A DNA stretch of 64,000 nucleotides from Diphasiastrum complanatum (GCA_029204225.1 CM055094.1:32768214-32832213); one strand, 5' to 3'; numbered from the stretch's first letter, positions 31,187 through 43,461 are shown. Numbers and translations are program-made. Notes: a model not told the origin generated them from the sequence alone.

Positions 31187-33809
31187 TTAGGGACAATTAG
31201 AGTTGCGCCCGGGACCCCCAAAATAAAAGGAGTTTGCATTTGGGACCTGAATGGAGTAACAATTTGGAAACGCTACAGAAGTTTGCAGATTGGTCGGGAA
31301 AACTAGTTGATTAGCAGCATTAACATAAAAAATATTTTTGAAGTAGCTTGCATGTGAAGACCCTGCTTGAGCAAAATTCCCACTGCCCATCTGGGTTTGG
31401 GTGTGTTGTCCAGAAATTTCAAAATTCAAGATCTCACCACCCCATTGTATACTGGTTGCAGCTGTTGATAAATGAGAGAAGATTTCCGCTGGCCAATAAC
31501 CCATTGGAGCATCATTTCCAAATTTCAGCCACCAATTTCTAGTTACGGAATCCTGCAAAAGAGATATATATCAGAGCTACAACTATGGCACGAAGCTCAA
31601 ATAAGGATGAGAAGTCATTAGTACAAATCCAAAAAAACAAATCATGAACTGCCAAGGTTCATTCCTTGAGATCCGTTACGGTAGCCTATCTTTATGGTTT
31701 CGATTATAGCATATTCTATCAGAAGCACTAAAATCTTTCTGTATTAGCTGTTAACATCAATATTGCAAGTTTAATCAAGGCATAAAAATTGACTATCTAG
31801 ACTCATGATCAATCGGAATTCCACATACATGTATTTAAGCAGCCGTAATCTCAGTTTTTATCTTTTCATGAAGAAAAGGAGGCGCCTCCATGTGCATAAT
31901 TTGTGTGCCTCCCTCTTTTTTTTTCAAATGCACCTTCTGGATGCCGGAAGGTGCATGGAAAAAAACGTATGTTTTTTTTTACACACATTCCGCTCAAAAG
32001 GTGTGATTAGAAAAATATTTAAGGTGTAAAAGAATATTTAAAAAAAAAGTAAAAACAAAAATTACTACAGCCCTTGTGCCCAAAGAAGGGCTTCCGCCTT
32101 CCGCATGAAGTGAGGCCCTTCCTTAGCAAAATGCTGCAAGCGCCCCCCCCCCCCCCCCCCCCCTCCCCCCGCTCTCTTTAAAACATATGATTTAACACAC
32201 ATTGTAGTGACGAAAGCATTTGTTGAGAATGTACTCACTTTCCATATCATTAGTTGAATTTCATATTGAACTCCACCATCAGATGATACAGGAGAAATGG
32301 AGGCGCCCAAAGCCACCTCGCTGCTTACTTGTACGAATCCCAAACAGTCGTGGTTGTAGCAACCTGTGAACTGGTATGCATCATCCTGAAAAAATTCATT
32401 TCGCAACTCAGAGTCTGCTCCAATATGCATTCATACATAGCACAACCTTGTTCTGGGTAAATTGGAAATCCGGGATCCCACTCCAAGTTAATGAACAAAC
32501 TGTCTTACTGGCCCACTCTGTTACAAAAGAGAATGCACTCACCGTCCAGAATGTGAACAATCTTGTATTATTATCTCCATAGTACTTTGGGTGAACCTGT
32601 GGCAGTAAAGATTTCACGGATTTAACTCAGAAGAAGCTTTGCTGGAAGGGACGATTAACCTGAAAGATAAAAAAGACAACACTAAACGGTGCTGATATGT
32701 ACTATTGAAGTTGTACACTAGTTAGGATGGGATCATAAGATTTTTTTGCATACCATCCAGCCAACTTCAATAGTGTTGAGATCACCATTATCGAAGGAGC
32801 CGGCGGCCAGCCAAATCTGTGCGACGCTAAACTCAAGTGGGCCTTGAACATGGGGGTTCCAGACATTGATCGTTGCACGTGTACCATAATACTCGTTGTT
32901 ATCCAGGTAAGCAGTAGCATACTGCAGGGATCTTCCACAAAGTGAGTCAGAATCGAAAAAGAAATGGAGGCTTGAAACGCTGCTGCTCTTGAAGTATTTG
33001 ACTATATAATATTGTGCAACTTCGAAGGGATTTGAGATGAGACGTTACCTCGTGTCCTGGTCGAGAAACAATGCGAGATCGAGGTTTTGGCTTTGGAGAT
33101 CGAGGTTTTGGCTTTGGAGGTTGATGGAATTTGCGCCCGAACCGTTCTACAGATCCAACGCGCCTTATGTCTTCAGCGGTTATTCGACGAACGGCGACAG
33201 TTGCTGAGGGGCAGCGGCCATTTTCATGCCACAGCTGCCGAATCTCGTTTGATCTTCCCATCTTTGTGAAGCGGTTGACACTTTCTGCTGTCCCGTATGA
33301 GGGCTGCGTCTGTGGATGCATCTGTGACTTGGCAAGCACAACTGTCAGAATTAGAGAATTTGGTCATGCCAATTAGCGCAGGTGATGGTTTAGCGAAGGA
33401 GCCAAAAATATCCTGTCTGCATGTAGCTACGGCTAACCTGTAATTTGTGATTCCTTAGCTTGGGATGATCAAGCGCAATCTGCTGATGGATGGGCACACA
33501 GTCAATTATATCTCCGTCGGGGCTCTGCATGATTATCAAACAATATCCCAATAAATCCTGTCCCTTACTTCTGATGCAAGCGATAATATTAATGCTCCAT
33601 ATGTCGGTCGCACTTACGTGGATGGTTTTCACCGCAGGCTTGTTCAAAGTACGCAAATGATCGTCTATTCTGGAAAACGGCAAGGAATGTCTTGGTTTCG
33701 TTGCTATGGGGGCAACTGTCCTGGAAAGAAACAGCAAGTTAATCATAATACAAATTAATAGGAAAGATGATCCACTATTTGAATGAGCTCGAACATACTG
33801 GAAAGCCAT
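31187..33809 (-). CDS. neprosin-domain secreted protein (glutamic endopeptidase family)
   Basis: Minus-strand exons: 33809-33618, 33524-33438, 33321-33049, 32921-32754, 32596-32543, 32385-32239 and 31552-31187, all with in-phase GT-AG introns, giving 428 residues without a stop. The N-terminus has a hydrophobic segment (SSFLLICIMINLLFLS, residues ~15-30), a probable signal peptide. Exon 2 carries SPDGDIIDCVPIHQQIALDH, the hallmark of the neprosin activation (DUF4409) region. The neprosin (DUF239) domain includes QGPLEFSVAQIWLAAGSFDN, YQFTGCYNHDCLGFVQVS and NWWLKFGNDAPMGYWPAEIF, ending FGGPGRNSNCP. Neprosins are secreted, proline-directed endopeptidases; which Glu residues are catalytic is not settled by inspection here. 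A TATA-like GTATAAAG lies near 33960. It is the one clean host gene in the window. Confidence 0.93.
32143..32170. repeat. poly-C tract in a neprosin intron
   Basis: About 27 nearly uninterrupted C on the plus strand (G on the coding strand), inside the last intron (31553-32238). Low-complexity and length-unstable. Confidence 0.95.
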
Positions 33810-33959
33810 GAAACCAATAGCATAAGATTCCTTGCTCGGTAGATGCAATGAATAGGCGTTGTTGCGAGACTTGATATGATCAACTCAGTTGGCGAATCAA
33901 AAAAATGGCTGTGAATTTGTTGTTGTTTTCAGCCTTGATTGCTTGCTGATGCAGCTGAC

Positions 33960-34445
33960 TTTATACTTGAATCAGCTATCATCCTACAGCAAGAATCTCT
34001 GCCTCAGTCAGAAAAATACAATCTGGTTGGTCTTGTAGCTTAACTTCTCTATGGGATCTCTATGGGATCTCTCTAGTAGCGTATGTTTTCTGCCCAAGCC
34101 TGTGTTGCTTTGGTTGTTTTTTGGGTTGTTTTTTTTGCCCAAGCCTGTGTGATTGACACATGTTTCTTTATACTATAACTAGCGCGTCCCTCCCCCCTCC
34201 CAGCCGATCCCGGCAACGAAAGCTATAGCTCGGGGCTGTGTCGAGATACGGTGTGTGTGTGTGTAACCTCTTTTATGCATTCACCCTTACCTTTCACCTC
34301 CCATGGGGTTTTTTTTTTTTTCTTACATTTCACATCACATGTATCATGCAAGGGTACCTTTCCAATAATATAAATATGAACCTTTCAACTACTTATATAC
34401 ATATATATATTCATGCTATATTTACAATAACTTTTTAGAAAGTAT
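33960..34445. other. intergenic DNA upstream of neprosin
   Basis: Holds the probable neprosin promoter, a short (TG) run at 34252-34263 and a T-run at 34309-34320. No other gene is seen. Confidence 0.55.
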
Positions 34446-34453
34446 ATGAATGC

Positions 34454-34485
<32 letters not shown>

Positions 34486-34850
34486 GCATACATATGAATG
34501 CATATGTATGTGTGTATGTGAATGTATATGTGTGTATATGTGAATGTATATGTGTGTGTATGTGTATGTATATATGTATATGTATGTCTGAATGTGTATG
34601 TGTGTATATATATGTATGTATGTGTATGTATCTATATGTGTGTATGTATGTGTATGTGTGTGTATGTGTATATATGTATGTGTGTATGTGCATGTATATG
34701 TGTGTATGTGTATGTAAGTGTATATATATGTGTGTATGTGTATGTGTGCATATGTGCAATGCCATGTGTATGTGTATGTGTGTGTGTAATGTGTGCTTGT
34801 ATATGTGTGTGTGTGCTTGTGTATGTGTATGTGTAGTTAAAAAATAGGCT
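34446..34850. repeat. (TATGTG)-type cryptic microsatellite
   Basis: About 400 bp of TATGTG, TGTATG and GTGTAT permutations. Open frames on both strands here are only Y/V/C or H/T repeats. Confidence 0.96.
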
Positions 34851-35937
34851 TGTATGTGTCTGCATATGTATTGTTTGTATGGATAGTCAAAGAGTAGGGT
34901 CTAGGTGTGACATAGGGAGAGTAGACTGGGCTAGCAACACCCTTACACTCTCTCTCTAAAATATATTTATATATATACTAGTACACCTGCCCACCCATTG
35001 GCGGTAGATGGGCAGATTCAAAATATAAGGGTGGGCAACCATCAACCCGCCCACCCCCGCCACCTCCATTGTCCCAACCCCTTCTCGTGCCCCTCCCCTC
35101 GCCCATGGCCTTGGCCTGCCCCTTCCCGAGGCCTCTTTTTTTAGTGATAAAAAAACATTTGGGCAGCCCGTCACAGAAAACAAATTTTTTTTTATTATAT
35201 ATATATATACTATAGTCATTTCAAAATGTTTGAGCATGTGTGAATTTGGTGGGTCACCAAAAATTTGGTGCTCACGTGCTCAAAAGTTTAGAATCACAAA
35301 AATATATGTTGCTTGCCCGGGTGCGTGACACGCCATTTTGAAGCTTGTAAAAAATGTTTGGTGCACCAAAAAACTGAAAACTTTGAGGCTCAAGTTTGGT
35401 GGCATTTGTTGCTCATGCCCGGGGGGCCAAATGCCCGGGCAGTGCATTTAAGTGCCAACGAACCTCCGACTCCCAATAGTAAGTGGCAGGCCTAGGTGTA
35501 ACTTCTCGATCTTGTAAGAACTAGTATTCATAAAACGCTTTATATAGAACAAATCGTCACAATTTTCATGATGCAATTATTGAGAAAAGATGCCGATTTT
35601 ATTGCTATAGTTTAATCTTTTGACGGCATTAGGCCAGGGAAGGCCCCGAGAAGAGCACAAAAGGCCTCATGTAATTTCAACTACGATCTTTTTTAAAGAT
35701 TTCATTGAGAACTTTTGTATTAGCTGGCAAATACATGATTTTGTTGAAGGAGGTCGCAAGATACAAACTAAAATTGGAGAGTTGGAACTACCAAACTTAA
35801 AATTTCATGCACCTCAATGACGATTTGATTTATTGTGATGTGGTCAGCAGTCACAACTTATAAAACATCTAGGTGAAGAAAGGGGACCCTATCATAACAT
35901 TGAATATCTTTCTTCCTTGTCTATTACTAGCAAGGGG
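34851..35937. other. intergenic DNA, no recognised gene
   Basis: Low-complexity islands include a C-rich block at 35045-35130, a (TA) run near 35198-35210, and CCCGGG-containing direct similarity around 35318 and 35420. I recognise no coding function. Confidence 0.5.
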
Positions 35938-36216
35938 ACATCAATGAATTAAGCTTGGCATTCTTCGTTGTCCAACAACTAGCCTAGCAAGTTAAAGAGT
36001 TTGATTAAAGAAAAAGATGCAAAATTAGGGAGATCAATGAGTTAAGCTTGGCATACTTCGTTGTCCAACAACTAGCCTAGCAAGTTACAGAGTTTGATTA
36101 AAGAAAACGATGCAAAATTGGGGACATCGATGAGTTAAGCTTGGCATACTTTGTTGTCCAACAACTAGCCTAGCAAGTTAAAGAATTTGATTAAAGAAAA
36201 AGACGCAAAATTGGGT
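35938..36216. repeat. three-copy 93-bp tandem repeat
   Basis: Units start at 35938, 36031 and 36124 and share AGCTTGGCAT, TTGTCCAACAACTAGCCTAG and AGTTTGATTAAAGAAAA with only a few changes. A ~60-bp block that follows (TTGCTTTAATATAAAAGTTG) recurs at about 36755-36789. Confidence 0.93.
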
Positions 36217-36888
36217 TTTTTGGGTTGAGCCAAAGAATCTTGCTTTAATATAAAAGTTGATTCAAGTATCAAATGAGTTGGTGCCTCAAGGTGACATGTC
36301 TTTAGTATTTACACCATGAAAGTCCCCCTCTCTTACACCTTCCTTGTTTGGACATAAGATTCAAGGAGGTTGTACTAAAACAAAGGTGTCAAGTATACAA
36401 TTTTAAGGTTCCTTGAACTTGTTAAAAATTAAATATCTTCTAAAAATAAATCCATCCAAGAAACCCGTGCAAAATTAATGAAGTTGTGTTTTCAAACTTG
36501 TCCAAAAATAGAGACGAGTCTAATCACAAACCTTACAACATTATTTTTGGATCGTTCCTCTATATTTGTCCATATTTAGTAGAGGAATTTTACAAATCTA
36601 TAAGACTCATTTGTTGATATTTACTTTTAGTAAACAATGTTATAACATATAAGCGCTTATCAAATTACATCTTTATGGGACGTCTTTACTTGAAAGAAAA
36701 AGATGCAACTACCGAACTAACCAGATTAATTTTTTTCTAGTTGAGCCAAACACTCTTGCTTTAATATAGAAGTTGATTCAAGTATCAAACATTTTTGAAA
36801 ATGTTTGAAAACATTTTGCGCCTTCCCCTCACACAGGCTCGAGCTCGAGAGTCTAGGCAAGTCACTCAATCCCGGACATTGACAGCGC

Positions 36889-36907
36889 GGGGGGGGGGGG
36901 GGGGGGG
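36889..36907. repeat. poly-G tract (19 bp)
   Basis: Uninterrupted G run in intergenic DNA. Confidence 0.95.
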
Positions 36908-37080
36908 TGTGTCTCACGGGCAACCCACGCTATCCATGTGCCAAGAAAGCGCGAGGGAGGGAGTGTGAGCGGGCAGTGCTCACAATGCCTATCATAGCAA
37001 TCACGTTACCTGGGCAGCGTGAGTAGCCCTCTCACACTAATATTTTAATTAATATAGATAATTTTGCAGTTATCTTAGAT

Positions 37081-37082
<2 letters not shown>

Positions 37083-37132
<50 letters not shown>
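37083..37132. repeat. (TA)n microsatellite
   Basis: About 50 bp of pure TA dinucleotides. Confidence 0.97.
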
Positions 37133-37137
<5 letters not shown>

Positions 37138-37648
37138 AAAAACTATTTGTGTGACCTTGTGTGTGTGCCGACAAAATGTCATGCTTTGCCAGCATAAAAA
37201 CATCACACACACACACCGTCACTTTAGCACAATATTTTAACTTATAATAACAAAGTTTTTATGAACAAGAACACATGCAAGTTTATTACTTACCCTGTTA
37301 ACTTGAGTATTGTCTTCATCGCTAGACTAATCTGAATGTAATTCATCTCGTTGTGATAAACTGCATATATGCACAAGTACAAAACACAAATAACATAAAA
37401 TTATTGTATGATTCTAATGTTTTTATTTTTAGATATACCTATTCTTATACATTGTCGCTTACATGATTCTTATGCCAATCTTGGTGCAGGTTTGAGCTCT
37501 ACACGCATATCTCTCTCTTTTTATTAACACGGGTATGAAAGTCTCACTTCAATATGCATTAAAGTTCTGTAATCGATTTTCTTTTCTACTTCATTTCAAT
37601 ATATTAGGGTTTATTGTAATGTATTGTATGTTTATAAATGTAGTAATC

Positions 37649-38642
37649 ATGTCGGGTCAGGCAGTGGTGAAAGCTCGGGAGACTTTGTAAAAAATTTATA
37701 TGAATCATTAACTCCCGAGCAAAGAACACAACTGCAAAATATGCTTAGCCAAAATGAGGGTGGTCCCTCACAAGATACCGCGGCTCCCGCCCCCACCGAA
37801 GAGTCATCCACAAATCCTTATTATGATATAGATCCTCAAGGCAATATAATTGCCAATAGAAAAGGACGGGTGGTTTTGGACCGACTCTATTCTTTATGCC
37901 AACGTCATTTTGGCGACAGATTATTTAGTAAATGGTCCGAACAACCTGCCGCCGATAAACGACAGGTTATTGGTACCCTTCGTGACGAATTCCAACAAGA
38001 AGAGGAATTCGAGGAGAAGGAAATTCATAAGCATATGAGCTTATGGATTAGGCATCGTCGTGATATGGCACGACGAGCTTATAGGGAGGGGCAATCCAAG
38101 CCTTCCTGGTGTTCAAGAAGTTATTGGAATCGTGTAAAAGCGGATGAACGAACACCAGATAAATACAAGATTCAGAAAGATGTTGCGGCTGCTAGGATGC
38201 ATGGGATAGGCAATCATAGGTTGGGCTCGAGCGGAAAGACGGGATTGCAAGCAAGTATGGTAAGTGAACTTACACTACTCTTATAGTTTATCTTTGATTT
38301 TATATGCGTTTAATATTTAATATGCATTATGACTAGCTTCTTCAACGTAGCCCTAAATTAATTTCAACTTCAATTGAATGCATGGATAGTTAGCGGACTA
38401 TGGACCTCTGCCAACTAAGGAGGAGTATGAATTTGCCTTCAGGGAATCGTACGACGCATTAGTCGACAAACTAAAGAGCGAAGGTCATCCTCCAAATGTA
38501 AGTACTAGTTTTTGAATTTATACTAATGTGGTTTGTATTTCGACGTCAATTTTATTTAATTTAATACGATCAAGCATTGAATATTAATGTAGTTTATTTG
38601 CTTGTGTTCATGTAGACTGGACATCATGATGACGACTTGTAG
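37649..38642 (+). pseudogene. CACTA TnpA/Ptta-like protein (copy 2)
   Basis: Three exons: about 37649-38259, 38390-38497 and 38616-38642, with good GT-AG borders (ATG|GTAAGT, ATAG|TTA, AAT|GTAAGT, GTAG|ACT). Main-frame content: GSGSGESSGDFVKNLYESLT, EQRTQLQNMLSQNEGG, GRVVLDRLYSLCQRHFGD, HMSLWIRHRRDMARRAYREG and MHGIGNHRLGSSGKTG; exon 2 DYGPLPTKEEYEFAFRES; exon 3 TGHHDDDL. This is a Ptta/En-Spm-type plant transposase-accessory protein. The start-like ATG is out of frame by a one-base loss (GGGTCAGGC versus GGGATTTGGC in copy 1). The rest is open, so this is the best copy to define the gene. Confidence 0.8.
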
Positions 38643-39164
38643 ATTAAGTTATAAGTTTTAGTTGATATTAGACCTAGAAAGACTCGTGCGACATTAAAGC
38701 ACCAATTTTGTAATACATTAATCCATATTATGAAAAATATTATTCTTGCAAATGATCGTGTTATATTGCCATTGCTTTTATATGTGCAATGGTTTTTTTT
38801 TCAAAAATTGCAATGTCAAATTTAGGGATGTGGATTGACGTAATAATCAACTAAACAATGTTGGATTTCAAAACAACTATCATTATTATATCTAAAAATC
38901 TAAATGAAATTTATGATGTGCACAAAGCAATGCAATAAGGTATTGTCATTCATAATGAACATGAAGTAATGCAATAAAATATAAAATGAAAAGTAGTTTA
39001 AGAATGAAAAGTACCTCATGCTTAGTTTGTTGTTTGATCCAAATGTTGAATGCAACTCAAACAATTCACGAACATCGCTTCTCCAAGAACTCAACTCCAA
39101 GAACAGCCCGAGAAAAATGCGCGCGCTTTTTTACGCATTTTTTTATTTATTTTTACCTAATTTG

Positions 39165-39690
39165 GGACGTCAAAATCTGACATCCTAATGTGTCGGATAG
39201 ACGTCAGGTAGACGTCGGACACACGTCGGACATATTTTTTGATCATTCTGTTAACAGACGTCGGACTCCAACAACTTTAATGGACGTCGGAATCCATGTC
39301 CAAGGATACGTCGGATGGACGTCGGATGAGCGTCGGACATCCGTCGGTGAAATTTTGGCATCATTCTGTGTTTTACAGACATCGGAATCCGACTAAATTC
39401 CAGGACATCGCATTCCGACAGCCACGTCAGAGCGTTTGCGACGTCTTTGGACATCGCAATCCGACGTCCACATAGGACGTTGCATTGCGACGTCCACGTC
39501 AGACGTCGCATTGCGACGTTCAAGTCAGCACCTATTCCCGTCACCGAAATTTTGTTTTGTGGTGTCCGGCACGTTGTGCCTGTCGGACTGCGATGTGTTT
39601 TAAAATCGTCGGATTCCGACGACCTTATAGTGACATGTTTTTCCGACGTCCGCGACGAATTTAAAAAAAATTAAGCTCGTGATTCACGTC
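39165..39690. repeat. CACTA subterminal repeats (copy 2)
   Basis: Dense GACGTCGGA(A/C)TCCGAC-like units and their relatives (GGACGTCGGATG, GTCGCATTGCGACGT) are present, less decayed than in copy 1. This is the probable TnpA binding region. Confidence 0.85.
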
Positions 39691-39715
39691 GCAAATCGCG
39701 GCGGGTGTTGTTGTG

Positions 39716-40015
39716 TGTGTGTGTGCATGTGCGTGTGCATTTGTATGATTGTATGTGTATATATGTGTGTGTATTTGTATGTATGTGTGTGCATTTGTAT
39801 GTGTATGTGTGCATATATATGTTTATGTTTATCTACATGCATATGTGTTTATGTGTATATGTATGTGTGTGTATGTGAATATACGTGTATGTATATGTGT
39901 GTGGTATGTTTATGTGTATATGTATGTATGTGTACATATATATGTATGTGCATGTGTATATATGTATATGTGTATGTGCATGTGTATTGTATATTTGTGT
40001 ATGCATATGTGCCTC
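39716..40015. repeat. TG/TATG-rich microsatellite
   Basis: About 300 bp of TGTGTATGTG permutations, between the CACTA end and a copia fragment. Confidence 0.95.
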
Positions 40016-40019
40016 TTTG

Positions 40020-41225
40020 GATTTGCATACCTAGACAGTAATGGCATGTCAAATTTGGAAGATAGTATTGTCTTAGCTTCTTTTATCAGATCGATATTGT
40101 TGCTAAAAAGCGATGTGTCGTCCACATACATAGTGATGATAATAAAAGAATGCTGCACTAACTTGAAGTTTATAGCACTAGCTTGGTTTATAGCCGTGAT
40201 CGATAAGAAAAGTAATAATTCTTTGAAACCATGCTCGAGCATATTGCTTCAAGCCATAAAGTGTTGTATGGAGTTTACACATATGATTGTGTTTACCTTC
40301 GGGTTGCACCATGTAAATCTCTTCTTCGATAACTCCATTAAAATATGTTGTTTGTACATCCATTTGATGTATTTCCAAATTTGCTACAATAGCAAATGAC
40401 AATGGAAGTCTGATCGAAGAATGTTTAACTACTGGACTGAAGGTCTCAATGGCGACATTGTGTACCTGAGAAAATCCTCTAGTGACAAGTTGAGCCTTTC
40501 TTCGATTGATACTTCCATCTATCTTGTGCTTGATTTTGAATATCCATTTGCATTCAACTACATTTCCGCTGGCAGATAAATCAACAATAGTCCAAATCTG
40601 GTTTTTGATAAGAGATGAATACTCTTTATTCATAGCCTCTTTCCAGAAATCAGAATCGGGTTGACGGAGTGCCTCTTCGACAGTCGTCAATCTTGAACAA
40701 GGTAAGTTGATATACCTAATAGGTGGTCTGCTTTCTCTTGTCGATCTTCTGGGTGATGAGCAAAGTTCATTATCTTCACTGATGTTGTAGTTGTTGAACT
40801 ACAACATCATCATCTTCAAATTTATTGTTAATAAGTTGTTCGTTGGGAGTAGACAAGCTAGGACTTTCAATAGGAATAGTCGACTTTGGAACTGGAAAGT
40901 TCGATAATTGGGGAGAGTCCAATTGTTCAGCTATATGAGCTTTTCCCTTACATTTGAGGTCACTAAACTGATCTCTGATGAAGACGACATCCCGGCTAGT
41001 TTATATCTTCAACTCGACAAGATCATACAAGTTATAAGCTTGATCTGAGGTAGTGTAACTGATGAAAATAGATTTGATATTCTAGAAGTCTATCTTCTTC
41101 TTGAGATCATGCAAAATTTGTGCATAAGCGATACATCCAAAAACTTGTAAGTTTGATAATGAAGGTTTGGAGCCTGTCCAAACTTTGATGTATGAAACAA
41201 ATGTATGATTCAAGTGTCCTAATTT
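40020..41225 (-). pseudogene. family 1 copia reverse transcriptase and integrase C-terminus (copy c)
   Basis: Minus-strand homologue of 190-1400. It carries DFWKEAMNKEYSSLIKNQIW and ECKWIFKIKHKIDGSINRRK (40178-40690), then TMYVDDTSLFSNNIDLIKEA with the YVDD site (near 40080-40140). Upstream on the minus strand is integrase C-terminal sequence (40860-41190). It is bounded by the microsatellite at one end and by a family 2 LTR piece at 41226. Frames are broken. Confidence 0.88.
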
Positions 41226-41415
41226 TTTATGTGTGAAAGTACAATACTTTTTAGAGTATAATGGATCTTAGAAGATCCACAAGAGTGATTAGCTACTTGC
41301 TTAATCATTGCATCAAAAAACTAGACAACAAATCTTGATCTAGATTGGCAATTTGACACACAAGAAGCATCGATAATCTAAAACATAAATCATAGACACA
41401 AATCCAAGTCCACAC
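41226..41415 (-). repeat. fragment of the family 2 copia LTR
   Basis: Matches 24520-24705 closely (for example CTTAGAAGATCCACAAGAGT). It starts at the LTR terminus TGTGAAAG and is cut by the LTR beginning at 41416. Confidence 0.9.
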
Positions 41416-42553
41416 TGTTGGGAGAGAGGGAGATGAACGAGTTGAGAAAAGGTGTCGTATGTTAGAAACGAAAAATAAGCTCAAAGAGGTAAGACGAACA
41501 CGAACGAGAAACGAACTCAAACAGAAAATGTTCGTGCGCAGTGGAACGAGCTATATAACTCTCTCCGTAAACATGACTATGCCTATCAAAACGAACAAAA
41601 AACGGTAGTGATGGAAATCATAGTCATTCTTGATTATGTAGCCAAACTTTAATAAATGAATGAAGCTCAAGAAGAATGGTTTGTCGCGAATAGTAAGACA
41701 AACTATTCATCGCGAATGATTCGCGAAGAACTAGACGGTGCTTGAATGATAATTAGTTGCGAATGATTCGCGAAAGACAAGACCAAATGTTAGTCGTTTA
41801 TTACCAGAAAGAACAACTAGAAAGATCAGACAGAATGAATGATAAGCATAGCAATATTAACATAGATCTAAATTTAGAACAAAGAACTGTATCAGATTAA
41901 GTATATCATGTATACATGTCAATAATGCAGTAGAGCACAAGACAATAGCGGACGAAACCGCGTGTTGTATGAAGCTTATACAATCTGTAAAAGAATAAAA
42001 CCTTATTGTTGACAATAAAGAATCAATGCGCAAGGCATCTACTTCGTCTCATTCACAACCTCGTTCACGTCGCTAACCTGAATACCCAAATGGTATCCAG
42101 TATATATACATTATATTACAAGTGTGCAGATGTGGAAAGTACAAAGTGAATGTGCTGTATGTAAGAGATCGTGGATGGCTGTAGTCGTTGTCTAGTCTAT
42201 TAGCGCAGCTGCATGGGGTGAGGGTGAAAAGGGTGTGACGTCAGTCAATGATGAGGTGATTGTTGGTGATGACAATGCAAAAAGTGCGACACTCTTATGA
42301 GTAGCCTTAGGATTAGATTTACAGGGTGCCTTTGCTTTTAGGTCACCTTTGGCATTCTGTAAGATAGTGTCCCCTTTTTGCCTGTCACCATAACGTGTGT
42401 AAAAACACAGTGTCACGATTCTTTCGCCTTTTCTTCATCTGTGCAAATTTGTGTGTAAATATGCAGACTGCGCGACAACGTTAGTAAATATGCAGCATGA
42501 ATGGAGGCAGATTAAAATGGGATTTAAGGAGAGTAGAGGAAATAAATCCAACA
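41416..42553 (-). repeat. 3' LTR of family 7 copia (1138 bp)
   Basis: TGTTGG at 41416 and CCAACA at 42553 are the inverted ends, and the polypurine tract abuts the latter. It shares blocks with the family 1 LTR (TCGTGCGCAGTGGAA and CATGACTATGCCTATCAA). Confidence 0.93.
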
Positions 42554-42560
42554 CCCCCAC

Positions 42561-43330
42561 TTAATCTGGATCCATGAATGCCTTGATCTTCAGACTGAGC
42601 AATGCACAAAATTTGTTGTGTGCGTTAACATTGAGTGCTTTCGTGAAGATGTCTGCAACCATGTCCTGCGTTTTGCAGTACGTTAAGCTCACTTCTCTGT
42701 CGAGAACCTTGCCCCTGATGTAGTGATATCTGATCTCAATGTGCTTACTCCTAGAATGATATCTAGGGTTGGCCGATAAGGCAATAGCACTTTGGTTATC
42801 ACAAAACAAAATTGTAGGGCTGTACTGATATAGATTGATGTTTGACAGCAAATTTCTCAACCAAAACGTTTCCTTAATAGATTGAGAAGCAGCAACGTAT
42901 TCTGCTTCAATAGAAGAAAGTGCGATAAAGGTTTTCTTACAACTGTTCCACGAAATAGGACTGTAGTTAAAGAAGAATGTAAATCCAGATGTGGACTTAT
43001 GGTTGTCTGCATCTCCTCCCCAGCTTGCATCAGAATAAGCACTGAGTTGATGAAGATTGTCGTTGTTGACATCTCCAAAGCAGATGCACTGGTCCATAGT
43101 AGCTCGAATATACCTCATAACTCGAATAAGAGCCTTCCAATGGGTAATGCCAGGATTAGCCATGTATTGGCTGAGTGAGCTAACAGCAAAAGAGATATAT
43201 GATCTTGTACAGACCATTGCATACATGAGAGATCCTAGTATCGATCAATACAAATACTCTCTCATTTTCTCCTCTTCTTGCTTGGTTTGAGGACATTGGT
43301 CCTTTGACAAATGCAGTCCTAGATCCATTG
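42561..43330 (-). pseudogene. family 7 copia RNase H region
   Basis: A 221-codon frame at 42561-43226 with MYAMVCTRSYISFAVSSLSQ, then AYSDASWGGDADNHKSTSGF, IEAEYVAASQSIKETFWLRN and ILFCDNQSAIALSANPRYHS, ending with DMVADIFTKALNVNAHNKF. The RNase H acidic residues lie in SDASWGGD, EAEY and CDNQSA. The frame is open, so this domain is better kept than the rest of the element. It degrades template RNA during reverse transcription. Immediately downstream are the polypurine tract and LTR. Confidence 0.9.
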
Positions 43331-43461
43331 GTGAGTGAGCTAATTTACAATTCATCAAATTGTATCTGTTAAGAACATTATGAAGATACCTTTGTTGAGT
43401 GATGTAAATCAGTCGATTTGCTCTGTCTCTGTGGATTTGAATTCTCAGATAGAAGTGAGCT

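Larger units (their letters stand above)
37397..39715 (+). mobile_element. CACTA element remnant (copy 2)
   Basis: Homologous to 9655-10295 plus 19032-20414 but without the TIR insertion. It contains the leader, the TnpA/Ptta-like gene, a subterminal repeat array (39165-39690) and a degraded terminus GTGTTGTTGTG at 39705-39715, which then runs into TG repeats. No TnpD transposase gene and no 5' CACTA end are present, so it is 5'-truncated. Confidence 0.85.

Noticed and set aside
34446-34865. Several Y/V/C-rich and H/T-rich open frames
   Set aside because: Both strands are open only because of the TATGTG repeat.
39679-40399. Long plus-strand frame starting in the TG microsatellite
   Set aside because: It runs through a repeat and then antisense to copia reverse transcriptase.
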